A stretch of 7,626 bases of DNA from contig DBDL01000085.1 in the NCBI GenBank assembly GCA_002293545.1, positions 4,529-12,154 of the forward strand, in the 5' to 3' direction. Of the stretch, positions 1-6,685 are shown one piece after another. The notes beneath the pieces were generated by a model, which was not told the origin of the DNA, searched no databases, and saw only the letters and a list, made by a program, of their open reading frames with translations. How positions within the stretch are numbered: position 1 is the first letter of the stretch; the number at the start of each line of letters is the position of its first letter. This DNA is from Lachnoclostridium sp. UBA933. GTDB lineage: Bacteria; Bacillota; Clostridia; Lachnospirales; Lachnospiraceae. The position numbers and the translations under genes were made by a program.

Positions 1-1130
1 AAAGCAAACCATTTGCCGGAAAACGAATCGCACTATCGGTACATTTAGAAGCCAAAACCGCATATCTATGTAAAGTATTGGCTGCCGGCGGTGCCGAAAT
101 GTATATCACAGGCAGCAATCCGCTCTCCACACAGGATGATGTCGCCGCCGCACTGGCAGACGCCGGTTTGGAAGTCCATGCATGGCACGGCTGCACCCCC
201 GAAGAATATAATACCCATATCCGGCACGTACTTTCAAATAACTGCAACATCATTATTGACGACGGCGGTGATCTGGTACACATGCTTCATACGGAAATGC
301 CCGACAAGCTTCCGTTTGTTATCGGCGGCTGTGAAGAAACCACGACCGGAATCTTACGTCTTACCTCTATGGCAGAAAAAAACACACTGAAATTCCCGAT
401 GGTGCTTGTCAATAACGCCGACTGCAAACACCTTTTCGATAATCGCTACGGAACCGGACAATCGGTTTGGGACGGAATCAACCGTACCACAAATCTCATT
501 GTTGCAGGTAAAATTGTAGTCACAGCCGGATACGGATGGTGCGGAAAAGGCGTTGCCATGCGTGCGAAAGGTCTTGGAGCCCGCGTCATTGTTACGGAAG
601 TCGATCCAATCAAAGCGATGGAGGCTGTCATGGATGGATTCGATATCATGCCGATGAATGAAGCAGCCAAAATCGGTGATTTCTTTGTTACCGTAACCGG
701 CTGTAAGCATGTGATAACCAAAGAAGCCTTTTCTGTTATGAAAAACGGCGCCGTTATGTGCAATGCCGGTCATTTTGATATCGAGATTGATGTTGTCGGT
801 CTGGAAGAAATGGCACTGGAAAAACAGGAACAGCGAATAAACGTTATGGGCTACCGTTTAGATGATTCCCGCTGGGTTTATCTGCTTGCCGAAGGCCGGC
901 TTGTAAATCCGGCAGCCGGCGACGGACACCCTGCGGAAATTATGGATATGAGCTTTGCGATACAGGCATTGAGCGCTAAATATTTAGTAGAGCATAAAGA
1001 CGAGCTTCATGAAAAACTGATTGATGTTCCGAAAGATGTCGATATGGATGTCGCAAGGAGAAAGATTCTTTTCTGGGAAAAATCAATAGACACGCTGACA
1101 AAAGAACAAGAAGAGTATCTCTATGGATGA
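1..1130 (+). CDS. ahcY: Adenosylhomocysteinase (S-adenosylhomocysteine hydrolase), 5' end missing
   Basis: Catalyses the reversible, NAD-dependent hydrolysis of S-adenosylhomocysteine to adenosine and homocysteine in the cytosol, clearing the product inhibitor of methyltransferases. The frame is open from base 3, so the gene starts before the window; 375 residues are visible. The TTG at 78 lies inside the conserved AGGAE..ITGSNPLSTQDDVAAAL segment and is not the start. Seen motifs: EETTTG (about 333-350), the catalytic-type Lys and Asp-Asn in CKHLFDNRYGTG (Lys at 426-428, DN at 438-443), the Rossmann loop GYGWCGKG (528-551), CNAGHFDIEID with its His at 771-773, and the GDGHP His at 927-929. 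The protein ends KEQEEYLYG. There is no room for the roughly 40-residue insertion of the long proteobacterial/eukaryotic form, so this is the short form, about 410 residues if complete. The gene is convergent with everything else in the window and followed by its own terminator. Confidence 0.96.
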   Translation, partial: SKPFAGKRIALSVHLEAKTAYLCKVLAAGGAEMYITGSNPLSTQDDVAAALADAGLEVHAWHGCTPEEYNTHIRHVLSNNCNIIIDDGGDLVHMLHTEMPDKLPFVIGGCEETTTGILRLTSMAEKNTLKFPMVLVNNADCKHLFDNRYGTGQSVWDGINRTTNLIVAGKIVVTAGYGWCGKGVAMRAKGLGARVIVTEVDPIKAMEAVMDGFDIMPMNEAAKIGDFFVTVTGCKHVITKEAFSVMKNGAVMCNAGHFDIEIDVVGLEEMALEKQEQRINVMGYRLDDSRWVYLLAEGRLVNPAAGDGHPAEIMDMSFAIQALSAKYLVEHKDELHEKLIDVPKDVDMDVARRKILFWEKSIDTLTKEQEEYLYG

Positions 1131-1148
1131 GGAAAACCCGTTTTTTTT

Positions 1149-1191
1149 GAAACCGCCCTGTGCTTATGAACGTTCCGGGCGGTTTCTTTTT
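1149..1191 (+). terminator. Intrinsic terminator of ahcY
   Basis: A perfect 10-bp stem, gaaaccgccc (1149-1158) with gggcggtttc (1177-1186), has an 18-base loop and is followed at once by five T (1187-1191). It begins 18 bases after the ahcY stop. The T run is on the + side only; read on the - strand the stem is followed by a run of A, so it is not a textbook terminator for murF/alr, although that gene ends only 17 bases away. Confidence 0.88.
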
Positions 1192-1207
1192 GGCTCTTTG
1201 ACCGTAT

Positions 1208-3784
1208 TCAAAACTCCTCCACACGATCCGCCTTATCCTCAATCTGTGAAATCACCTCATAGCCAATCGTGCCGCAAATATCTGCCATCTCCTCAATTGT
1301 CATATTAATATTATCAAAAACAGCGACTTCATCGCCGACTTTTACTTCTCCGACAATATCCGTAATATCAATCATCGTCAAGTCCATACAGACGGAACCG
1401 ACAATCGGTGCTTTTTGACCGTTTACGACAAAGCTTCCGTTCTTTCTGTTGTCCGGACGGAACAATCTTCTGTTCAGTCCGTCCGAATATCCGACGGCAA
1501 CGGTTGCAATTTTACTTTTCCTCTTGGTCACGAATCTTCTGTTATAACTGATCGGTGTCCCTTTTCCATGAACATGTATCTGAAGAATCACCGAAGTAAG
1601 TTTCAGTGCCGGTTTCAAACGCAGTTTTTTACGGAGAGCTTCGTCGGGATAATAGCCGTATAAAATGTATCCGGGTCTTACCATATTCAAATGCGCGGCA
1701 TTTTGATTGAAAATTGCGGCACTGGCACAAGCATGTTTATATGGGATATTTCCCAAAACACTTTCAAAGTCGGAAACCGCCTTTCTAAATAACGCTGTCT
1801 GATGCTTTGTAAATAAAATATCGGATTCATCGGTACTTTCCGCACAACAATAGTGCATGAAAACCCCCTCCGTGACGATATGACGGAACTTCTTTATTTT
1901 CTCCGCAAACCCGGTGCACAAAGCGGGGGGAACGCCCAATCTTCCCGCACCGGTATCCACTTCAATATGAATCCGGCTTTTTTTCGACTGCCTTTTGGAT
2001 TCTTCATCCAGTTTTTCGGCAAAATCCAAATCACTGACGGCAGAAAGATAATTTTCGGATACAATCGTTTCAATGCTTCCGGGGGGCGGCTGATAAATAA
2101 TCATCAAATCGGTGTCCGGTAAAATGCGCTGAATCAACATTGCTTCTTTTATATCGGCAATCGCAAGGCACTTGCTGCCGCGGAATATATTAGCAATGAT
2201 ATCCGTTCCGGAACCGTAAGCATTTGCTTTCACCATAGGCATGATTTCAACCTCACTTCCTACGGTATTTTTTATTTGTGCGTAGTTATGTTTAACCGCA
2301 CTGATGTCAACATATAATTTTGCCGGACTCCCAAGCAACGGCTTAAAATCGCTTTGGTAAGCATTGATACCGCCTTTGAGCGATTCATAAAAATCTTCCA
2401 TTCTGCTCTGTCTGGAACCTTTGATCAGAATCACATCACCTTCCGATAAAAAGCCATGAAACACATATTTTTTCAATGCTTCATGAAGCATTTTCCTTTC
2501 TCCGGCAGGAAAACATCTTCCGCTTTCTTCCGTTCCTTTCTGAAATGCCTTGTAATCCTCTCCGATAAAAAATACCGATTCTATACGGAGGCGACGGCAT
2601 AACCGGGCAAAACGATAATGCTCCTGTTCACTGAATTCCCCTAATTCATGCATTTCGCCCAAAACAGCAATCCTTTTCCCGGACGACGGATAACCGGCAA
2701 GCACTTCTAACGCCGCCTCCAGTGAATCCGGACTGGAATTATAATAATCCTTCAGTATGGTAACACCTTTTATATAGGCTTCTTCCAATCGCATGGAAGA
2801 AACAGTAAATCTCTTTATCTCATTGATCGCTTCCTTTATCCCAACGCCAAGCTGCTGCCCGACAGATACTGCAAGAAGCGCATTGATTACATTATGCTTT
2901 CCCATTGCCGGGAGAGTACAAGAATATACCTCCTCCTGTGAATGAATATCAAAATATGACGGATTCGCTCCTGCACTGATATTCTCTGCATAGATTGTAT
3001 TTTTCTTTGATTTTTCTGTTCCTGCAAACAGAACCTCATGTATGTCCGAAGAAACATCGCTCAGACAGGCATCGTCATGATTTAAAATAAGGATTCCGTT
3101 TTCCTTTAACCCGGTAAGTATTTCTAATTTGGCTTTCCGTATATTTTCTATCGAACCTAAATACCCGATATGCGCTTTCCCGATATTGGTAATCACCGCA
3201 ATATCCGGATGTGTAATTTGGGTCAATGCCTCTATTTCACCCAAATGATTCATACCGAGTTCAAAGACGGCAGCCTCATAAGTATCATCGAGTTCTAAAA
3301 TGGATTTGGGAAGCCCTATCATATTATTATAATTCTTGTCTGTTGAAAACACTTTATATTTTGCGGAAAGAATGGTGTCAATCATGTTCTTGGTCGTTGT
3401 CTTTCCGTTGCTTCCGGTAACCGCAATCACCGGAATATCAAATTTCAAACGATAATATGCGGCTAAATCCTGCAAGGCTTTCACGGTATCTTTTACCTTT
3501 AATACAGGAAAATCATGTTCATCTGAAACCTGCTTTTTCCGCTTCGCCCCGCTGAAACAACATTTTTCCGGTAAAGAATAAATAACAGCACAGGCACCTT
3601 TCGCCTGTGCAAGAGATATAAAATCATGTCCGTCATATTTTTCCCCGATAATCGCAATGTATAAATCACCCTTTTGCAGACTGCGGGTATCGGTGCTCAC
3701 GCCTGTTACAATAAAATCCGTATATTGACACGGGGTTTTTGCATGGACACCCGATATGACTTCCGATAAGTAAATTCCTTTCAT
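1208..3784 (-). CDS. murF/alr: Bifunctional MurF (UDP-MurNAc-tripeptide:D-Ala-D-Ala ligase) / alanine racemase fusion
   Basis: An 858-residue cytosolic fusion of two peptidoglycan enzymes. The N-terminal half (about 1-471) is MurF, which uses ATP to join D-Ala-D-Ala to UDP-MurNAc-tripeptide. It shows GVSTDTR..KGDLYIAI at 28-45, the ATP loop GSNGKTTTK at 124-132, ELGMNHLGEI at 175-184, the NALLA adenine-side helix near 301, DYYNSSPDSLEAAL at 346-359 and LIKGSRQSRME at 453-463. A linker of about 15 residues leads to a complete PLP-dependent alanine racemase (about 486-858): PLP lysine K519 in MVKANAYG, DTGAGRLG at 610-617, MVRPGYILYG at 701-710, catalytic tyrosine Y747 in ISY, GYSDG at 765-769 and VCMD (C799) at 798-801. 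Both halves look intact. The ATG at 3784 is chosen over an in-frame GTG at 3811 because AAGGAG sits 5 bases before it. It follows nnr after 87 bases. Such fusions are best known from Bacteroidetes. Confidence 0.95.
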   Translation of the reverse strand: MKGIYLSEVISGVHAKTPCQYTDFIVTGVSTDTRSLQKGDLYIAIIGEKYDGHDFISLAQAKGACAVIYSLPEKCCFSGAKRKKQVSDEHDFPVLKVKDTVKALQDLAAYYRLKFDIPVIAVTGSNGKTTTKNMIDTILSAKYKVFSTDKNYNNMIGLPKSILELDDTYEAAVFELGMNHLGEIEALTQITHPDIAVITNIGKAHIGYLGSIENIRKAKLEILTGLKENGILILNHDDACLSDVSSDIHEVLFAGTEKSKKNTIYAENISAGANPSYFDIHSQEEVYSCTLPAMGKHNVINALLAVSVGQQLGVGIKEAINEIKRFTVSSMRLEEAYIKGVTILKDYYNSSPDSLEAALEVLAGYPSSGKRIAVLGEMHELGEFSEQEHYRFARLCRRLRIESVFFIGEDYKAFQKGTEESGRCFPAGERKMLHEALKKYVFHGFLSEGDVILIKGSRQSRMEDFYESLKGGINAYQSDFKPLLGSPAKLYVDISAVKHNYAQIKNTVGSEVEIMPMVKANAYGSGTDIIANIFRGSKCLAIADIKEAMLIQRILPDTDLMIIYQPPPGSIETIVSENYLSAVSDLDFAEKLDEESKRQSKKSRIHIEVDTGAGRLGVPPALCTGFAEKIKKFRHIVTEGVFMHYCCAESTDESDILFTKHQTALFRKAVSDFESVLGNIPYKHACASAAIFNQNAAHLNMVRPGYILYGYYPDEALRKKLRLKPALKLTSVILQIHVHGKGTPISYNRRFVTKRKSKIATVAVGYSDGLNRRLFRPDNRKNGSFVVNGQKAPIVGSVCMDLTMIDITDIVGEVKVGDEVAVFDNINMTIEEMADICGTIGYEVISQIEDKADRVEEF

Positions 3785-3789
3785 AATCA

Positions 3790-3795
3790 CTCCTT
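3790..3795 (-). promoter_or_regulatory. Ribosome binding site deciding the murF/alr start
   Basis: The - strand reads AAGGAG, then 5 bases (TGATT), then ATG at 3784. This near-perfect Shine-Dalgarno fixes the start at 3784; the upstream in-frame GTG at 3811 would place the ribosome site inside the coding region. Confidence 0.85.
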
Positions 3796-3867
3796 TTTCA
3801 GCCGCCCTCACCCAACAGAAAAGCCCTCTCCTCGCGGAACTTTAGCGGGCGCGTTTTTCAGCCGCCC
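3794..3867. repeat. 14-base direct repeat in the nnr-murF/alr gap, with a short hairpin
   Basis: The + strand sequence tttttcagccgccc occurs at 3794-3807 and again at 3854-3867, 60 bases apart, so it brackets most of the 87-base intergenic gap; the copy nearer murF/alr overlaps the ribosome site. The other copy takes part in a possible 6-bp GC stem, cgggcg (3846-3851) with cgcccg (3863-3868), loop 11 bases. No T run follows on the - strand, so this is not an intrinsic terminator. Role unknown; a local duplication is the simplest reading. Confidence 0.6.
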
Positions 3868-3871
3868 GTTT

Positions 3872-5350
3872 TCACACCTGAGATAAAATACGGTACAGAC
3901 ACTCAATGATATCCGACGCCGTCAATGCGTATTTACTCTTAATTCCGGCAGCGGTATCTCCTGCCATGCCGTGAAGAAAAACGCCGAGCTTTGCCGCTTC
4001 AAACGGCATCATCCCGCCTGCCAAAAGTCCTCCGATCATTCCCGCAAGTACGTCGCCGGAACCTGCCGTTGCCATGCCGTTGTTCCCCGTCACATTGACA
4101 TAGGTTTCCGAATTTCCGCACACAACCGTTCTGGCATCCTTGAGTGCGACAACACAACCGGCTTCTTTGGAAATACGGTTTGCCTCCGTAATGATATGAT
4201 CTCTTAACTGTTCTGCCGTAACGTGAGAAAAAACCGACATTTCCTGCAAATGCGGTGTCATGATTACATTTTCCGAAAGCTCCTTTCCCTCGGAAAGAGT
4301 AATTCCGTCCCCGTCCAGTACCATACCCTTTTTATAGTTCTCCAAAACATAATCCACCGTTTGCTTTGCCCGCCTGCTCTGTCCAAGCCCCGGTCCGATA
4401 ATTACTACATCAGAATCCTCCAGCAATTCCCCAAGCTGCTTAGAAACATCCCCGTCCGGCTGTTCGTCATATGGGGTAAATAAAAGCTCCGGAAGCTGTC
4501 CCAGCAAAATACTCCGGTTATTCTCCGAGGACAATACCTTTACCATGCCGGCACCGAGTGAAAATGCCGCTTTCGCAGTCAAATAAGCCGCTCCGCCCAT
4601 GTCCTCCGAGCCGGCGATTACGAGTACCTTTCCGAACGAACCTTTATGGGAATAATTCGGCCGCAGCGGAAGCCGGTAGATATCTTCGCTTTCGTATAAA
4701 TATACCGGATTCGTAACCGACGCCATACTTCCCACCGGAAGTCCGATATCCGCCACATGTACCGTTCCGGCATATTCCGCACCCGGATATAAAATCATTC
4801 CTAACTTGTGCGCACTGAATGTAATGGTTTCCTGCGCAAAAACTGCCGTTCCCATCACCTTTCCCGTTCCCGCATGGACACCGGACGGAATATCAATGGA
4901 AAACACCGCACTTTCCGACTGATTGATCTGATTGATTACTTCTGCATAGACTCCTTCAATCGGGCGGGAAAGTCCGGTTCCGAACAATGCGTCCACAATA
5001 ATGTCCGCCGAGGGTATGGCTTCCACCGAAACGGTCTTTACACGGCAGTTCAATGCCATTTTCACCTGCTGCTTCGTGATATCTGTCATATCCCCGGCAT
5101 CACCGACCATACATAATGCTGCCGAAAAGCCGGACTGTTTGAGCATTCTTGCCACGGCGGCACCATCTCCTCCATTGTTTCCCGTCCCGCAGACACATAA
5201 AATCTGCTGATCCTGTGACGCTTTCTCACTAATAACAGAAACCGCAGACATTGCGGCTCTCTCCATTAAAACAATATTCGGGAATCCCATCGTTTCCATT
5301 GCATGGTTTTCAATACTTTTCATTTGATCACTTGTATACACATACCTCAT
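3872..5350 (-). CDS. nnr: Bifunctional NAD(P)H-hydrate epimerase / ADP-dependent NAD(P)H-hydrate dehydratase
   Basis: Repairs hydrated (damaged) NADH and NADPH: the N-terminal domain interconverts R- and S-NAD(P)HX, and the C-terminal domain dehydrates S-NAD(P)HX back to NAD(P)H using ADP. The 492 residues match the usual length of the two-domain family. The epimerase part (about 1-215) shows GTGNNGGDG at 55-63, DALFGTGL at 120-127 and SIDIPSGV at 151-158. The dehydratase part (about 230-492) shows NYSHKGSFGKVLVIAGS at 232-248, GPGLG at 319-323, LDGDG at 345-349, TPHLQE at 365-370, and the phosphate-binding GNNGMATAGSGDVLAGM at 422-438. The ATG at 5350 has GGAG 8 bases upstream and begins the expected YTSDQM N-terminus. 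The motif usually written TPHPGE reads TPHLQE here, but the His and Glu remain. It lies between the unknown gene and murF/alr, same strand; the nnr-alr order is common in Firmicutes. Confidence 0.95.
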   Translation of the reverse strand: MRYVYTSDQMKSIENHAMETMGFPNIVLMERAAMSAVSVISEKASQDQQILCVCGTGNNGGDGAAVARMLKQSGFSAALCMVGDAGDMTDITKQQVKMALNCRVKTVSVEAIPSADIIVDALFGTGLSRPIEGVYAEVINQINQSESAVFSIDIPSGVHAGTGKVMGTAVFAQETITFSAHKLGMILYPGAEYAGTVHVADIGLPVGSMASVTNPVYLYESEDIYRLPLRPNYSHKGSFGKVLVIAGSEDMGGAAYLTAKAAFSLGAGMVKVLSSENNRSILLGQLPELLFTPYDEQPDGDVSKQLGELLEDSDVVIIGPGLGQSRRAKQTVDYVLENYKKGMVLDGDGITLSEGKELSENVIMTPHLQEMSVFSHVTAEQLRDHIITEANRISKEAGCVVALKDARTVVCGNSETYVNVTGNNGMATAGSGDVLAGMIGGLLAGGMMPFEAAKLGVFLHGMAGDTAAGIKSKYALTASDIIECLYRILSQV

Positions 5351-5369
5351 AATCTATTCTCCGTTTCCC

Positions 5370-5397
5370 CGATTGCAAACCCATTGTTTTACAATCG
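5370..5397 (-). other. Hairpin in the nnr leader
   Basis: On the - strand CGATTG (5397-5392) pairs with CAATCG (5375-5370). The stem continues inwards through a T-G wobble and AAA/TTT, then one mismatch and a C-G pair, leaving a 4-base loop. It ends 7 bases before the GGAG ribosome site of nnr and has no T run, so it is not a terminator. Its 3' arm contains GGTTTGCAAT, also present in the rex leader hairpin (6685-6694). A regulatory role is only a suggestion. Confidence 0.4.
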
Positions 5398-5415
5398 AAC
5401 TGAGTCCCCGTTCCG

Positions 5416-5465
5416 TTGGGATTTGAATCATCCACCGGCATCCATATCCTTGGGATTTGCATCAT
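5416..5465. repeat. Imperfect 16-base direct repeat between the unknown gene and nnr
   Basis: The + strand ttgggatttgaatcat (5416-5431) recurs as ttgggatttgcatcat (5450-5465), 15 of 16 bases identical, with a 34-base period. The second copy runs into the stop codon of the preceding ORF (5462-5464). It looks like a small local duplication; no palindrome or known operator is apparent. Confidence 0.55.
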
Positions 5466-5722
5466 TCATCAATATCAATATCCTTATCAAAGATTTCGAT
5501 TACTTTCGGTCCCATGATATCATGCATCAGTGAATATAAGTTATCCCATTCCTCATGCAATTGGACTTGATAGGCTACTTTACTTTTGAGTATTTCCCTC
5601 ATGATATTTATTTCATTTTCCAAATCATCCAGTTCATTCTTCCGGTTTCTCATCCGCTTATAGCATATCTTAACCCCGGCTACCAAAAGCTGATAATTTG
5701 CTTCTTTAATCAAATACGGCAA
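5462..5722 (-). CDS. C-terminal part of a frame-broken coiled-coil protein of unknown function
   Basis: Function not recognised. The frame is open from 5746 (after a TGA at 5747-5749) and its only start codon is a TTG at 5722, inside the upstream ORF, with no well-placed ribosome site. Read from 5734 it gives AADELPYLIKEANYQLL, a natural continuation of the helical N-terminal half ending IDKDTE. This suggests one gene of about 197 residues that has lost a base, or gained two, within 5713-5746. The visible part is mostly charged helix (KNELDDLENEINIMREIL), then a probable conserved tail with YSLMHDIMGPKVIEIFD, and an acidic Asp/Ile-rich end. No signal peptide or membrane segment. Alternatives are a sequencing error or two coupled proteins; I favour a broken or mis-sequenced single gene. 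Confidence 0.6.
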   Translation of the reverse strand: MPYLIKEANYQLLVAGVKICYKRMRNRKNELDDLENEINIMREILKSKVAYQVQLHEEWDNLYSLMHDIMGPKVIEIFDKDIDIDE

Positions 5723-6054
5723 TTCATCAGCCGCTCCGTATCTTTGTCAATCCGTCCCGTTAAGTCCGTAATCAATTCCTTGCTCTTTTGAGCTTTTTTC
5801 TCCGACGCAACGCCCATTGATGCCAATACTTCGTCCATCAGTTTCTTTTTGGCATGTTTCATTCCCTTGATTTCATTGACTAACTTCCCCTGCTCTTTTA
5901 GAACATCCTCCAAATTTTCTTCCAGATGACGTATGACATCCGGTTTTTCCTCCGGCGGAAATAATCTGTGCCATCTGGTATCCAATATCAATACCGGCAC
6001 CTGACTGCCCTTTAAGATGCTTCTCAAGGTTTCATCTATATTGATTTTTTTCAT
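5710..6054 (-). CDS. N-terminal part of a frame-broken coiled-coil protein of unknown function, overlapping rex
   Basis: Function not recognised. The ATG overlaps the rex stop (ACATGA, 4 bases), with GAGG 8 bases upstream within the end of rex, so it is translationally coupled to rex. It has 114 residues in this frame. An N-terminal segment contains a hydrophobic stretch followed by aromatic residues (VPVLILDTRWHRLFP, about 19-33). Long charged helices follow (about 39-107), rich in Lys and Glu and likely coiled coil. The final residues RLMNCRI after IDKDTE look like out-of-frame readthrough: moving back one base at the GAG codon continues into the next ORF. No membrane segment or catalytic motif is visible. 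Its position behind rex suggests a cytosolic partner or accessory protein, but that is inference only. Confidence 0.7.
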   Translation of the reverse strand: MKKINIDETLRSILKGSQVPVLILDTRWHRLFPPEEKPDVIRHLEENLEDVLKEQGKLVNEIKGMKHAKKKLMDEVLASMGVASEKKAQKSKELITDLTGRIDKDTERLMNCRI

Positions 6055-6680
6055 GTTTTTAACCTCGCGATATCATAGGAAAGATTCATCAAGCTTTCGG
6101 ATAAATGGACATTCTCCACAATAGCCGCAGGCGGCAGCTTTAAATCAATGGATGCAAAATTCCAAAATGCCGTTACTCCCCATAGAAACAAATCCGAAGC
6201 AATCTTTGCCGCTTTGGCTTTCGGCAGCGTTAATGTGGCAATCTGTACTTTATTTTCTTTTACGAATTTCTCTAATTCCTCTGTTTTACGTATTTTAATC
6301 CCGCTAATCTCCGTTCCTTCCAAACAGGGATCGATATCAAAGATACCGATCACCTGAAATCCTCTCTTTTCAAATCCGGTATAGTTCGCTAACGCCTGCC
6401 CAAGATTGCCCGCACCGACAATAATCAATCTGTAGTGCATATCCAGTCCCAAAATCTTTCCCATTTCCGTATGCAGATATTCTACGTTATAACCATATCC
6501 CTGTTGCCCGAATCCGCCGAAATTATTAAAATCCTGCCTGATTTGCGATGCCGTAACGTTCATACGCACACTCAGTTCCTGCGACGAAATTTTTCCGATA
6601 TCATTTTCCAGCAACTCAGATAAATAACGGTAATACCTTGGAAGGCGTTTAATCACAGCTTTCGATATCTTCTTCTCCAT
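6051..6680 (-). CDS. rex: Redox-sensing transcriptional repressor Rex
   Basis: A homodimeric repressor that binds DNA when NADH/NAD+ is low and lets go when NADH binds, typically controlling fermentation and NADH-reoxidation genes. It has 209 residues, the normal length. The N-terminal winged helix (about 1-80) carries ISSQELSVRMNVTASQIRQD at 31-50 and the clostridial-type FGGFGQQGYGYNVE at 54-67. The Rossmann domain has VGAGNLGQAL at 88-97 and an acidic FDIDP at 114-118 after the second strand, the place where NAD ribose is held. The C-terminal NLSYDIARL at 199-207 matches the domain-swapped helix. The ATG at 6680 has only a weak ribosome site (AGG 12 bases upstream), and no other in-frame start lies nearby. 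It is 53 bases from the chemotaxis gene and overlaps the next gene by 4 bases. I found no full Rex operator in front of it, so self-control cannot be claimed. Confidence 0.95.
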   Translation of the reverse strand: MEKKISKAVIKRLPRYYRYLSELLENDIGKISSQELSVRMNVTASQIRQDFNNFGGFGQQGYGYNVEYLHTEMGKILGLDMHYRLIIVGAGNLGQALANYTGFEKRGFQVIGIFDIDPCLEGTEISGIKIRKTEELEKFVKENKVQIATLTLPKAKAAKIASDLFLWGVTAFWNFASIDLKLPPAAIVENVHLSESLMNLSYDIARLKT

Positions 6681-6685
6681 TGTTA

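Noticed and set aside
78..80. TTG at 78 as the ahcY start
   Set aside because: The frame is open upstream to the window edge and encodes typical hydrolase sequence (GKRIALSVHLEAKTAYL), so the start lies outside.
3809..3811. GTG at 3811 as the murF/alr start
   Set aside because: It has no ribosome site of its own, while the ATG at 3784 has AAGGAG at 5-base spacing and begins a normal MurF N-terminus.
3846..3868. GC-rich hairpin after nnr as a terminator
   Set aside because: The stem is only 6 bp and no T run follows on the - strand.
5384..5395. TTGTTTTACAAT as a Rex-like site before nnr
   Set aside because: The arms are too close together for the 18-base Rex palindrome; it is better explained as part of the leader hairpin.
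5328..5465. A 45-codon - strand ORF starting at an ATGATG at the end of the unknown gene and overlapping the nnr start
   Set aside because: No ribosome site precedes it, it overlaps nnr out of frame, half of it covers the 34-base imperfect repeat, and the peptide resembles nothing I recognise. Likely chance.
5713..5746. Programmed -1 frameshift in the unknown gene
   Set aside because: No slippery heptamer or strong downstream stem could be seen; an indel or sequence error is simpler.
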